From Achromobacter pestifer (GTDB taxonomy: Bacteria > Pseudomonadota > Gammaproteobacteria > Burkholderiales > Burkholderiaceae_B): DNA of 64,000 bases. Each line of letters begins with the position of its first letter. The stretch's first letter is position 1. Below, piece after piece: positions 28,340 to 36,981 of the stretch. Under the pieces are notes generated by a model. It ran no database searches. It was not told the origin of the DNA and worked only from the letters and a program-made list of their open reading frames with translations. The stretch is from assembly GCF_902859625.1 (NCBI RefSeq), contig NZ_CADIJX010000002.1, positions 62,001 through 126,000 on the forward strand, read 5' to 3'. The position numbers and the translations under genes are program-made.

Positions 28340-28918
28340 TCAACTTGAGCCTGCGCTCTCCGCGATACGGCGGTCACGTTCCGCTTCACGGTCAATTACC
28401 CAAAAAAAGAGTAAGAGGACAAGGCAAGCCACTACGCACGAAATCAAGATGTATGTCGGTTCATTTTCACGATCTTTCTTGATGCTCTGTATCACCGCCT
28501 CCGGCGTTACCCAAATCTTACCTTCCTGCTCAATTTTCAAAACCCTTCTGTTGCGATAGAACAGATGCGCGGGCTGGTAGAACCACGTGACAGTCAAGGT
28601 CTTGCCTCCCAACTCTTCGCGCAATTGCTTCAAAGTTGGATATGGAAAGCAGTCTGGGGTGACCAACAGCGAAGGGCTAGAACAGGTATAGCTGTGGCCT
28701 TCAATTATCAGTGCTCCAGGACTATTCCCAAACTTTCCGTGACCTTTGAACTCGGCGGCGCCCTGACTGACGTGGAGGTCCCATGGCCGAGGAAGGTCCA
28801 AATGCAGTGTGTACAGTTGAGGCACCAGTACGGTAAGAACGAAGGATGCACCACAAATAGCGGCGCATCTTATTTTTCTTCGGCGCGTTAAATACTTCGG
28901 TGATCCATGAGTCGTCAT
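28340..28918 (-). CDS. Two-pass membrane protein with periplasmic domain, unknown function
   Basis: A 192-residue protein with a basic N-terminus (YLTRRRKIR), a first membrane helix at about 18-36, an extracytoplasmic domain of about 115 residues containing two Cys (SYTCSSPSLLVTPDCF), and a second helix at about 155-174, ending in a charged tail. The layout resembles small inner-membrane proteins in accessory regions, but no family is recognised. The ribosome binding site is weak. Confidence 0.65.
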   Translation of the reverse strand: MTTHGSPKYLTRRRKIRCAAICGASFVLTVLVPQLYTLHLDLPRPWDLHVSQGAAEFKGHGKFGNSPGALIIEGHSYTCSSPSLLVTPDCFPYPTLKQLREELGGKTLTVTWFYQPAHLFYRNRRVLKIEQEGKIWVTPEAVIQSIKKDRENEPTYILISCVVACLVLLLFFWVIDREAERDRRIAESAGSS

Positions 28919-29018
28919 GCTGCGGTAGCTTAAGTGCTCGTGGTGACAATTTAATGGCGAAAAAGGCTCGCTGATTTGTTTGAGATAGAAAGGTCGATTA
29001 ATCCCAGGTTCGATGAAC

Positions 29019-29070
29019 GCTCGCTTCTAGCCGGGAGCCGTCTATGACGACAGACCGATCCCGACCCGTT
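29019..29070. repeat. Dispersed intergenic repeat, copy 2
   Basis: Contains GCCGGGAGCCGTCTATGACG then ACAGACCGATCCCGACCCG, nearly the same as the copy at 44613. An open frame starting inside it (29044-29319) is discounted for this reason. Outside the repeat, 28919-29448 holds nothing I can support other than the start region of the ParA gene. Confidence 0.65.
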
Positions 29071-29448
29071 GCCGCCGTTCGCGACACCACAAGCCAACAG
29101 CGGCTTTGCAGCGTTCTCGGTCAGTTGGCTCTGGCGGCCGGGATCATGGTGTGCGCCGCATCGCAGTCATTTGCCCGAACGCAGCTGCGCCGTTGTGGTG
29201 TCCGGTTGGCCGGCGCAGCCGGCAACCGGATCAAAGAGCCGCCGCCGCGTCGCTGGCCTGAGACCTCAGACCGCCGCCAAGCCGCGTCCGTGGAGGTGAG
29301 CTCGGCGGCCGCATACTAAAAAGGGGGCACGAGGACACGAGCCGTGCCTCGAATTAAGTGTTCGTGTAACATCCAGTAGCGTCGCTAAAACCCGTGGCAC
29401 CCCGCCCCGACGAGCGATTGATATGACGCCAATATCGAGGGAGATTAA

Positions 29449-30666
29449 ATGCCTGTTAAAAAGCCTGCGGTGAAGCGCGTCGCTACTGAGTCAAAACCAT
29501 CAAAGAAGGTCGCAAAATCGGCAACCGCGAGGAGGTTGCGATCAAAAACGCCTTCTGCACCGTCCGAGCTTTCCATGCCCGTCGATTCTGGCATTGACAG
29601 AAAGCCAGTTCAGATTTCGCTTTTCAATCACAAGGGCGGAGTTAGCAAAACGACCACCGCGTTCAACCTTGGATGGATGCTGGCTAACAAGGGCAAGAGA
29701 GTCCTATTGGTTGACTGCGATCCTCAGTGCAACCTCACCGGCATGGTCATGGGATTCAAAGGTACCGACGACTTCGATGCGATATACAAAGCGGGGGGTG
29801 TTCGAAACATCAGAGACGGGCTCGCCCCAGCATTCGAATCACGTCCCTCGCTTGTCCAGCCGGTACAGTGCGAACAGATCAATGGGCAGCCGAATATGTA
29901 CCTGATCCCAGGTCATATCGGTCTGGCAGAGTATGAAGTCACGTTGGGGATCGCTCAGGAGCTATCTGGGTCGCTTGTTACTCTTCAAAATCTACCTGGA
30001 TCGATAAGATATCTGATCGACAAGACAGCGAACAGTCTCGATATTGACTATGTTTTGGTCGACATGAGCCCGAGCCTAGGCGCCATCAACCAGAACCTGC
30101 TAATGACTAGTGATTATTTCTTGGTGCCGATGGCCCCGGATTACTTTTCAGTTATGGCAACCGATTCCCTAGCAAATGTGCTTCCCAAGTGGAGAAATTG
30201 GGCAAATAGCGCCCAATCCATGCAGGTATTGAAAAGCGCAACCTATCCATTTCCTGATATCAAAACAAAATTCTTGGGAACAGTGATTCAGAAATATCGT
30301 CTGCGCGAGGGAAATACCGCATCGTCGGCATTTCAAACATGGATTAATGAAATTGAGGGAGGTGTACGAAAACGCCTGATTCCAGCGCTTAGGGAAGCGA
30401 ACATGTTGCTGCCCAACCGCATCTATGAAGAGTTTGATATTGATAATGGAAAACCAATACTTCAAATGTCCGAATTCAATGGCCTTATCGCGCTATCACA
30501 GAAGTACAAGGTTCCTGTGTTTGCGTTGAGTGATGACCAACTCGAGCAACGCGGCATCGTGGCAGAGCGAACCAAGAAATCCATGCAGCGCTTCCACCAA
30601 ATCTTTTCCGACGGTGCGGACAAAATCATCAAACTAGTCACCGCAGCGAATGCAACAGGCGCTTGA
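29449..30666 (+). CDS. ParA/MinD-like P-loop ATPase with basic N-terminal tail
   Basis: A 405-residue ATPase. The deviant Walker A motif KGGVSKTT is at 62-69, Walker A' VDCDPQCNLT follows, and the switch/Walker B region is VLVDMSPSLGAINQNLLM. The first 40 residues are rich in Lys, Arg, Ser and Pro, an extension not usual for ParA. GAGGGAG precedes the ATG. It overlaps the HEPN gene by 17 bases, so the two are co-expressed. There is no ParB or parS-like site beside it, which argues against plasmid partition. The AT-richer composition suggests horizontal origin. Confidence 0.88.
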   Translation: MPVKKPAVKRVATESKPSKKVAKSATARRLRSKTPSAPSELSMPVDSGIDRKPVQISLFNHKGGVSKTTTAFNLGWMLANKGKRVLLVDCDPQCNLTGMVMGFKGTDDFDAIYKAGGVRNIRDGLAPAFESRPSLVQPVQCEQINGQPNMYLIPGHIGLAEYEVTLGIAQELSGSLVTLQNLPGSIRYLIDKTANSLDIDYVLVDMSPSLGAINQNLLMTSDYFLVPMAPDYFSVMATDSLANVLPKWRNWANSAQSMQVLKSATYPFPDIKTKFLGTVIQKYRLREGNTASSAFQTWINEIEGGVRKRLIPALREANMLLPNRIYEEFDIDNGKPILQMSEFNGLIALSQKYKVPVFALSDDQLEQRGIVAERTKKSMQRFHQIFSDGADKIIKLVTAANATGA

Positions 30667-31246
30667 TTCGTTCAAAGAGTGCGCTGAAAGGGCGCGCCAT
30701 CTGGGCGGGCTGTTTACCTCACTCTCACGGCTTGTCACGCCTATCGTTGACACTTCAGACCTACTCCGTGCACAGATCGTTCTGGCCGTCAGTGCGCTGG
30801 ATTATTTCATTCACGAAATCGCGCTACACGGAATGATTGAGACGTTTGAGGGTAACCGACCCGCCACAGATGCATTTTTAAAGTATAAAGTTTCTGGCAG
30901 TGTTTTCCTAACACCAGCCGAACAGGCAGTTGCAGCGTTTAGAAATGATGTAAAAGAGCGAAACTCTTTTCTTTCATTTCAACAACCTGAAAAAATAGCC
31001 GAGGCAGTTCGGATGTTTCATGAAAAACCCCTATGGCGCGGGGTTGCAGTACGTCTCGGTGGGAGTGAAGCGCTAATCAAGGATCAGCTACGACTAATTG
31101 TGGAACGCCGCAATAAGATCGCACATGAGGCTGACATTGATCCGAGCTTTCCAGGCGCACGGTGGCCAATATCTCTACAAGATACCTTGGACAGCATTAC
31201 CTTCATTGAACGAATAGGCCAAGCGATATTCGATGAAGTAAATTGA
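30650..31246 (+). CDS. HEPN-domain protein, predicted RNase
   Basis: A 198-residue all-helical protein. Near the C-terminus it has the HEPN ribonuclease signature R-x4-H (RNKIAH, Arg154 and His159) within ERRNKIAHEADIDP. N-terminal helices (RAQIVLAVSALDYFIHEI) match the RiboL-PSP-type HEPN group. HEPN proteins of this type usually act as metal-independent endoribonucleases in toxin-antitoxin or abortive-infection systems. The gene starts within the last codons of the ParA-like ATPase. The pair probably forms one functional unit, with the ATPase controlling the RNase; that control is inference. Confidence 0.8.
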   Translation: MQQALDSFKECAERARHLGGLFTSLSRLVTPIVDTSDLLRAQIVLAVSALDYFIHEIALHGMIETFEGNRPATDAFLKYKVSGSVFLTPAEQAVAAFRNDVKERNSFLSFQQPEKIAEAVRMFHEKPLWRGVAVRLGGSEALIKDQLRLIVERRNKIAHEADIDPSFPGARWPISLQDTLDSITFIERIGQAIFDEVN

Positions 31247-31482
31247 GGCCGTTCCCCGGTTTCTCCGTACGGGCATTGCACAGCGCCAGTAGACATTTTC
31301 GGGATTGGCCTAGGAAATTGCCATTAACCCGATGGAAATCGTGGTGTGCTCCTGCCGCTAACCGATCTTGCGGCGTTAGCGGTCAGACAAGAATAAATGC
31401 GGAGCGGCCGCTTCTGGCCGTTTTCAGCCCTTCGCTGCCTAGGATGCTGCGCGGCGTGACTTGAAAAGAAGCATCGCCCATA

Positions 31483-31512
31483 CATTCGACTTCTATCGGA
31501 AATAGTCGAATG
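31483..31512. promoter_or_regulatory. Inverted repeat upstream of the KAP NTPase gene
   Basis: CATTCGACT and AGTCGAATG separated by 12 bases, about 100 bases before the KAP gene. It could be an operator, or an imperfect terminator for the ParA-HEPN pair. It is followed by CTAAAAAGC rather than a U-tract. The rest of 31247-31614 shows no gene; a relic of the dispersed repeat (GCGGCCGCTTCTGGCCG) lies near 31400. Confidence 0.4.
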
Positions 31513-31614
31513 CTAAAAAGCGGGCCTGAATATAAAGCTCAAGTCGGCGAAGCAATCCAGTGGGTAGACGCGCAGACTTGACACATTCCACTGGATCTTC
31601 ACGAGGTGAACATT

Positions 31615-33768
31615 ATGCATATCGATAGCGCGCGCCCTAATGCGTCTGAATTGCTTGCCGACCAGCCCTCGGCTCGGGATGATCAGTACGGCCGGACAGC
31701 CTTTGCGCGTCAGATAGGCAATCTCTTGACAATTCGTCCTGGCAGTCCCGGCATTGTCGTCGGGATCGAAGGTCCCTGGGGGTCGGGAAAATCGTCGATC
31801 ATCGAAATGATCAAGAAAGATTTCAGCGGAATGCTTGGATCCGGTCCAATCATCGTCCAGTTCAGCCCTTGGATGCTTTCCGGTTCTGAAGCACTAGTGG
31901 AGGCCCTGCTTACAGAATTGGCTGCAGGCATCCATGAAGGCGCTGAAGAAAATCCCACCGAAAAAACACTCACGGTTTCTAAACGCATTCTCGGCTATGT
32001 GGGTCTGCTACGACATCTTAAGTACTTGAAGCATGTTCCTGGCGTGAGCCTCGTCGGCATCTCGGCAGAAGTCGTCGGCAAAGCTCTAGCAGCGGCTGGA
32101 TCTATCGCCGATAACATCGGCAATGGTGTGGACGAAGCCAATAAAATCGTCAGCGATGTCGAAAGCGCGCTAACAGGTCAAATCAGCCTACACCGCCGCA
32201 AGACAGAAGTAGAGCAAGCGCTGATTGACTTGGGTCGCAGCATCCTCGTTGTCGTGGATGATATAGACCGCTTGACTCCAGCAGAAACAGTCGAGGTCTT
32301 CCGCACGATCAAAGCAGTGGCTGATTTCCCCGGGGTCGCTTACTTGGTCACCTACGATCGAGAAGTGGTCAGCGATAGCTTGGGAAATGGCAACCAGGCT
32401 GGCGGAGAGGCCTATCTCGACAAAATAGTGCAGGTCGCCTATCCATTGGCACCCGCATTTCCCTGGCAATTACGCAGTCATCTCAAAGCCGTACTTGAAG
32501 ACCGGCTCGATCGTAGCGGGCGCTTCTTGGAGTCGTTCGAAGAGCTGCTCATGCCCCAAGCGCTCAAGATCGCTTGCTCGCTTTGCCGACATCCCCGCGA
32601 CATCATTCGGCTAGCCAATCGATTGACGCTCAGCCTCGTGTCTACTAAGCACCATGCGAACGCCGCAGACGTCCTCGTGGCAGAAGCGGTGTTTCAACGC
32701 TTTCCGAGGATGAGGGACGCGCTGGCCAGGACTCCGCAGCATTTCGTTCAAGACCGCTTTAACGTCAAAAACAACCTCTCCAACATGCGCTTTACAGAAG
32801 AGTACGCACAGAGCAAAGTAGACTGGAGCCCTTACTTGCCGAAAGATGCCGCAGAAGCAGCCGTTTGCAATGCCGCGCTTGAGTTCCTTTTCTCCGAACC
32901 ATTCAATGGGAAGCGCTCTCCTGTCAGTGATCTCCGCATCTGCGAGCCGTGGACTTTAATTCGATTCTTAGTACATACCTCGCTGGATGGACTTCCCAAT
33001 GCGGACCACATATTTGAATGGTTGGTCGATCCTGCAAAGGCTGGAATCGGCAGCCGAATTCGCGAATCGGATGTTCGAGAAGGGCAATGGTTGATCCAAG
33101 CTTCACTGACATTCGTGGACTCAAGGAAAGACATCGATCATGTGGGGCTCTTTCAGGAGCTACAGCAGGCATACGATTACGCCAAACTTGAGGACGACGA
33201 CTGGACGTCCAATCTCGCCGGCTTGGCGGAGCTGGCAGCGAAGTGCGTGCGCAACTGCGGTGCGGAAAAGATGAAATACGTATCGAATTTCATCCAACAC
33301 ACCCCGCTTGTCTATGGGCAGGAGTTCTTGCTTCAACTTAAAGCAATCGCAAAGAGATCCGATCCCGATTATGCGAATGAACTCAAGGCGGGGGAATTTT
33401 CGCAGTACGTAGAAGCCTGGCTGCAAATTGCCGAAGAGGCCTTCCGATCGGGAGCGGCGATTCAGGAGAGGAATCTGAGAGCGCTGCTGAATGGCATGGG
33501 GCAGTTGGCCGACGACAGAGAGGTCCGGGCGCACCGCTCACTCATGGCTCTTTGCCATAGACCCGAAGGCTTGGATTACGTCCTGCAGTACGAGAAATCT
33601 CGGTCCTTCTCACATCGTATATTCAGTTTTCTGGGCAATGGCGAAGAATTAACCTCGCTTATCCGGAACTCCCCAAAACATTCCTCGTATGAATGGTTTT
33701 TAGACAGGATGAACCAAGAACAGGCCGCCATCACCCTCAGGTCCATCAATTACCAGCCTGAGGGTTGA
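31615..33768 (+). CDS. KAP-family P-loop NTPase
   Basis: A 717-residue STAND-like NTPase. Walker A GIEGPWGSGKSS is at about 50-61 and Walker B ILVVVDDIDRL at about 210-220, separated by a long insertion (residues 70-200) containing a weakly hydrophobic segment. CRHPRDIIRLANRL follows the core as in other KAP ATPases. The C-terminal half is helical with no known domain. KAP proteins include PifA, which excludes phage T7, and components of defence operons. The ATG at 31615 is chosen over a GTG nine bases earlier because GAGGTGA stands at good distance. It appears to be a single-gene unit beside the ParA-HEPN pair. Confidence 0.9.
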   Translation: MHIDSARPNASELLADQPSARDDQYGRTAFARQIGNLLTIRPGSPGIVVGIEGPWGSGKSSIIEMIKKDFSGMLGSGPIIVQFSPWMLSGSEALVEALLTELAAGIHEGAEENPTEKTLTVSKRILGYVGLLRHLKYLKHVPGVSLVGISAEVVGKALAAAGSIADNIGNGVDEANKIVSDVESALTGQISLHRRKTEVEQALIDLGRSILVVVDDIDRLTPAETVEVFRTIKAVADFPGVAYLVTYDREVVSDSLGNGNQAGGEAYLDKIVQVAYPLAPAFPWQLRSHLKAVLEDRLDRSGRFLESFEELLMPQALKIACSLCRHPRDIIRLANRLTLSLVSTKHHANAADVLVAEAVFQRFPRMRDALARTPQHFVQDRFNVKNNLSNMRFTEEYAQSKVDWSPYLPKDAAEAAVCNAALEFLFSEPFNGKRSPVSDLRICEPWTLIRFLVHTSLDGLPNADHIFEWLVDPAKAGIGSRIRESDVREGQWLIQASLTFVDSRKDIDHVGLFQELQQAYDYAKLEDDDWTSNLAGLAELAAKCVRNCGAEKMKYVSNFIQHTPLVYGQEFLLQLKAIAKRSDPDYANELKAGEFSQYVEAWLQIAEEAFRSGAAIQERNLRALLNGMGQLADDREVRAHRSLMALCHRPEGLDYVLQYEKSRSFSHRIFSFLGNGEELTSLIRNSPKHSSYEWFLDRMNQEQAAITLRSINYQPEG

Positions 33769-33835
33769 CACATCGGAAGCACGGTACACACACTCCAGTC
33801 GCTCTGCCATCCGCATACTCCAGGTATGCTTAGTG

Positions 33836-33971
33836 CGTGGTGTGAACTTCCGCCCGGGAGCATGTTGGTCAGCATGGTTATGGCAAACACGACAAAGTGC
33901 AGGCCGGCGAGGGTTTCCGGCAGCCGCTCATAATCTCGAGTCAGTCGCCGAAAGCGATTCAGCCAAGGCAG
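33836..33971 (-). pseudogene. Remnant of an IS5-family transposase (C-terminal end)
   Basis: The minus strand encodes WLNRFRRLTRDYERLPETL followed by AGLHFVVFAITML, the well-conserved C-terminal end of IS5-type transposases. Similarity is lost on both sides and no start or terminal repeat is seen, so only a fragment of about 45 residues remains. The rest of 33769-34409 holds no gene; a relic of the dispersed repeat (ATTGGCCGGGAGCAG) is near 34113. Confidence 0.7.
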
Positions 33972-34409
33972 TCTGAATTGATGCGTCCGAATGTGACGAT
34001 CTAGGCGAGATGCCTCTCTCGGACAAAGCCGACATTGAGTAGTTTGGGCTGAGCGTCAGCAGGCAGCCAGATGCGGACAGCCGAGCGGGTGATGCCATGG
34101 GCTGCTATTGGCCGGGAGCAGCCCTCATCGATGTCCGCCTTAGACTCAATGCAGGATTTCTCCATACGTCAAAGCAGGAACATGCCGTAAATGCCGAATC
34201 CCGCAGCGATCGTATTCGTCTCCCAGCTCTCGCTACGACTAAAGGCTGATGTGTGTGGACCGGACCACTGCTAACGTTCATTCCGAGCCCGGCTTCGATT
34301 GAGTTTTCGGTAGCCCCCGTATTGAATACAGGTAGAGCCGCCTCATCCGCTGATGCTCAGCCGACGCTGGTGCGGCTTCTTTCGCCCGCGATACTTACAG
34401 GAGACGCAC

Positions 34410-34595
34410 ATGGAAAAGATGGAGCCGACCATTCCAGAGGACGACACTGAACATCAGATTCAGCCGTTGGGAACCAACGAAATCAGCATCGTTAGTGGCG
34501 GTGCCGCTGGGAAAAAACCCGCGATTATCGCTACGCCGCAACCGCAGCGTGGAAACGCCGGTACCGCCCCCAGGTCGAATTTCTACCAACGCTGA
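34410..34595 (+). CDS. Double-glycine leader peptide (microcin/bacteriocin-like precursor)
   Basis: A 61-residue peptide with an acidic leader of about 31 residues ending LGTNEISIVSGG, the double-glycine leader pattern (hydrophobic residues at -4, -7 and -12 and Gly-Gly at the cut). The predicted mature part is 30 residues, basic and rich in Pro, Gln and Asn (AAGKKPAIIATPQPQRGNAG and so on). It has no Cys. AGGAGA stands six bases before the ATG and a strong terminator follows, so it is an independent, well-formed unit. Such leaders are normally cut by ABC transporters with a C39 peptidase domain; none is in the window. It could be a secreted antimicrobial or signalling peptide; function is inferred. 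Confidence 0.75.
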   Translation: MEKMEPTIPEDDTEHQIQPLGTNEISIVSGGAAGKKPAIIATPQPQRGNAGTAPRSNFYQR

Positions 34596-34682
34596 ATCCG
34601 GGTTTAGGTGGTATGGATTTCAGTCGTGACACAGCTTGTGGTGTATTTCTCACCTAGGCGAAGGTGAAATGGCGGCGGGCTT

Positions 34683-34711
34683 AAGCCACGGCGTATTCGC
34701 CGTGGCTTTTT
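34683..34711 (+). terminator. Rho-independent terminator after the leader-peptide gene
   Basis: Perfect 11-bp stem AAGCCACGGCG / CGCCGTGGCTT with a TATT loop and a T-run at 34707-34711. It is 87 bases downstream of the peptide stop. Between 34712 and 34955 no gene is seen. Confidence 0.92.
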
Positions 34712-34955
34712 CACGCTATGCGCCGAGAGGGAAGGTGGTCCGCACGACCTACCTTTGATGAAATTCCAGTCAACGAACTTCGGCACCGGTTGTGGAATTC
34801 GTCCGAACTGCGGCCTGTCCAAGCACCGAAGTTCATTCAACTTGAGATTTGGTCCACTGAAGGTCAATAGCCTTCCCTGAGCCAGGTGACGGCACCTTTC
34901 GTGATGGATGCGGCGGTACGGTCAGCGGCGGGCATCGCTTGTTATTGACGGTGAT

Positions 34956-35402
34956 TCAGGGCGTGACCTGATACCCGCGTTGTTGCATGCAACTTGTGTA
35001 GGCCGAAGAGGCGGCGGCGTTGGTCTGCGCCGTTTCGCGCCGATCCTGGCGCTGGCGCGAACCGCCTACCACTGCGCCGGCCACCGCGGCGTTTTTCGCC
35101 TTTTCTTGTCGGTAATCTTGTTTGACGTCGTCGTCGACGCGATCAGAGAGCGCTTCGTGTTGATTGCTGCGTACGCCGGCGACCGTCGCGCCAGCAACCG
35201 CTCCGGTCGCCGCGCCTCGGGCACGTCCGCCGGATTGCGGCGGGGCGGCGTTGCCCGTGCCGCCTGCCTGCGATTGGCATGCGGCGACGTCTTGCTGGGT
35301 CATTTCGGCAGACTGGCCTTTCATCGGAGTCACGGTCTGGGCCGTGGCGCAAAGGCAATAAAACAATAGGGAAGCTGCACCGGGGAAGATGGACTTTTTC
35401 AT
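34956..35402 (-). CDS. Exported glycine-zipper-like protein
   Basis: A 148-residue protein with a signal peptide (MKKSIFPGAASLLFYCLCAT) and two Ala/Gly-rich segments (GAATGAVAGATVAGV and AAVAGAVVGGSRQRQ) separated by a charged region. This is the pattern of YMGG/glycine-zipper envelope proteins, which may insert in or associate with the outer membrane. Two Cys (in VAACQSQ and YTSCMQQRGY) may form a disulphide. GGAG precedes the ATG. Function unknown. Confidence 0.78.
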   Translation of the reverse strand: MKKSIFPGAASLLFYCLCATAQTVTPMKGQSAEMTQQDVAACQSQAGGTGNAAPPQSGGRARGAATGAVAGATVAGVRSNQHEALSDRVDDDVKQDYRQEKAKNAAVAGAVVGGSRQRQDRRETAQTNAAASSAYTSCMQQRGYQVTP

Positions 35403-35533
35403 GAAAACTCCATTGATGTGACGGGGATCCCTGACGCTTTCAGTCTAGCTTGGCCTAGGGATGCCGTGTCCCATTCATCCATACCCAAGATGGGGTATGG
35501 GCCTTCCCCCAGACCTGGATTCGAATAATTTAT

Positions 35534-35575
35534 ATCCGGGTAATATTGACCGATTAATTTAATCCGGGTAAAAAT
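35534..35575 (+). promoter_or_regulatory. Promoter with two ATCCGGGTAA direct repeats
   Basis: Identical ten-base repeats at 35534 and 35562, 28 bases apart. Between them is a TTGACC -35 at 35546, and a TAAAAA -10 at 35569 overlaps the second repeat. The repeats therefore bracket the promoter of the carotenoid oxygenase gene, as expected for a repressor operator. Confidence 0.55.
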
Positions 35576-35610
35576 GCGTCCTGCGATGTATCGCGATCAA
35601 GGACGCAAAC

Positions 35611-36951
35611 ATGAGCACATTCGATCTGAACGCTGGCGCCACCGCGCCCCTGGCCGGTGAAACCGACTTGATGGACCTGCCCGTGGACGGCGCGCTGCCG
35701 CCCGGGCTGGAAGGGGTGTTGGTGCGCAACGGCCCCAATCCGCTGCGCGGGCGCTTTGAAGGCAACGACGTGTTGTCGTGGTGGCCCCAGCCGGCGATGC
35801 TGCACGCCGTGGAGTTCCGGGCGGGCCGGGCGGCAAGCTACCGCAACCGCTGGGCTCGCACCAGGATCTGGGCACGCGAACATGCGCCGCATCTGGCGGC
35901 CGATCTGCCGGACACCAACCCCAATGTCAACGTGCTGCGTCACGCAGGCGAAACCCTGGCGTTGGCGGAAGGCGGCCCGCCGCTTGCGATGACACCGGGG
36001 CTGGACTTCCTGGGAACCAGCCAGCGCCATCCGGGCCTGGCGGGCGGCATGACCGCGCATCCGAAGGTGGACCCCGTGACCGGCGAGTTGATGAGCTTCC
36101 GGTCCCATTGGGAGCAGCCATGGCTGCGCTACGGCGTGGCGGGCTCCGACGGCCAGTCGCTGGTGGAGCAACTGATTGACTTGCCTGGGCCGTCGATGAT
36201 GCACGACATGGCGATCACCGGGCGCTACAGCATCCTGCTGGATCTGAACGTGGCGTACGACTTCTCCATGCTGTCGCGCGGCTACCGCATGCCGCTGCGC
36301 TGGCACGACGAGCGCCAGTCGCGACTGGGCGTGATCCCGCGCCATGGGGGGCCGGTGCGCTGGTTCGAGGTGGCGCCATGCTTCATCCTGCACGTGGTGA
36401 ATGCGTACGACCTGGATGCGACAACGTTGGTGCTGGACGTGGTGCGCTATCCGGAATACCTGCGCGTGGCGCGTGGCGGCGCGGGTTTCGAAGACAATCC
36501 TGTGGGCGTGTTGTGGCGCTATGTGATCGACCTGGCGCGTGGCGTGGTCAGCGAGAGGCAATGGGACAAGGCCGGCGTCGAATTGCCACGCATCAACGAG
36601 GGTCGCACGGGGCGTGCCTATCGTTATGCCTATGCCGTGCAGCAACCCACCAACGTGGAAATGCGCGGTCTGGTGCGTTACGACCTGGAAAGCGGTGCGA
36701 CCCAGCAGTATCGCGTGCCGCCGGGCGACCAGAACAGCGAGCCGGTGTTCGTGCCGCGGCCTGACGCGCGGGACGAGGACGACGGCTGGGTGCTGGTGTG
36801 CGTGTATCGCCAGGCCACCGACACTAGTGACGTGGTGGTGCTGGATGGGCGTGAACTGCGCGCAGGGCCGTTGGCGACGGTGCGATTGCCCCAGCGAATT
36901 CCGGCGGGGTTCCATGGGGCGTGGCTGCCGCGGGAGGATGGCACGGGTTGA
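35611..36951 (+). CDS. Carotenoid oxygenase-family protein (RPE65/CCD superfamily)
   Basis: A 446-residue non-haem iron dioxygenase that cleaves carbon-carbon double bonds of carotenoids, stilbenes or lignin-derived aromatics. Four iron-binding His are visible in order: TAHPKVDPVTGE, MMHDMAIT, FILHVVNAYD and GFHGAWLP. The N-terminal GLEGVLVRNGPNPL motif is standard. AAGGACGC precedes the ATG. No carotenoid biosynthesis genes are near, so a stilbene or lignostilbene-type substrate is possible. It converges with the MFS gene. Confidence 0.92.
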   Translation: MSTFDLNAGATAPLAGETDLMDLPVDGALPPGLEGVLVRNGPNPLRGRFEGNDVLSWWPQPAMLHAVEFRAGRAASYRNRWARTRIWAREHAPHLAADLPDTNPNVNVLRHAGETLALAEGGPPLAMTPGLDFLGTSQRHPGLAGGMTAHPKVDPVTGELMSFRSHWEQPWLRYGVAGSDGQSLVEQLIDLPGPSMMHDMAITGRYSILLDLNVAYDFSMLSRGYRMPLRWHDERQSRLGVIPRHGGPVRWFEVAPCFILHVVNAYDLDATTLVLDVVRYPEYLRVARGGAGFEDNPVGVLWRYVIDLARGVVSERQWDKAGVELPRINEGRTGRAYRYAYAVQQPTNVEMRGLVRYDLESGATQQYRVPPGDQNSEPVFVPRPDARDEDDGWVLVCVYRQATDTSDVVVLDGRELRAGPLATVRLPQRIPAGFHGAWLPREDGTG

Positions 36952-36981
36952 GGCAACCGGTCTTGTTCGGGGTGTTCCGTT

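Noticed and set aside
29044..29319. 91-codon frame with a hydrophobic segment
   Set aside because: Its start lies inside a dispersed repeat also found at 44613, and its composition is Arg-rich and shadow-like.
29449..30666. ParA gene as evidence for an integrated plasmid partition locus
   Set aside because: No ParB gene, parS repeats, rep gene or iterons were found; the downstream partner is a HEPN protein.
31578..31606. TTGACA just before the KAP gene as its promoter
   Set aside because: No -10 at the right distance; the box falls within 40 bases of the start codon with the ribosome binding site where the -10 should be.
35554..36915. 453-codon frame antisense to the carotenoid oxygenase
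   Set aside because: Very His/Arg/Gln-rich, no domains; the opposite strand has a complete iron-binding His set.
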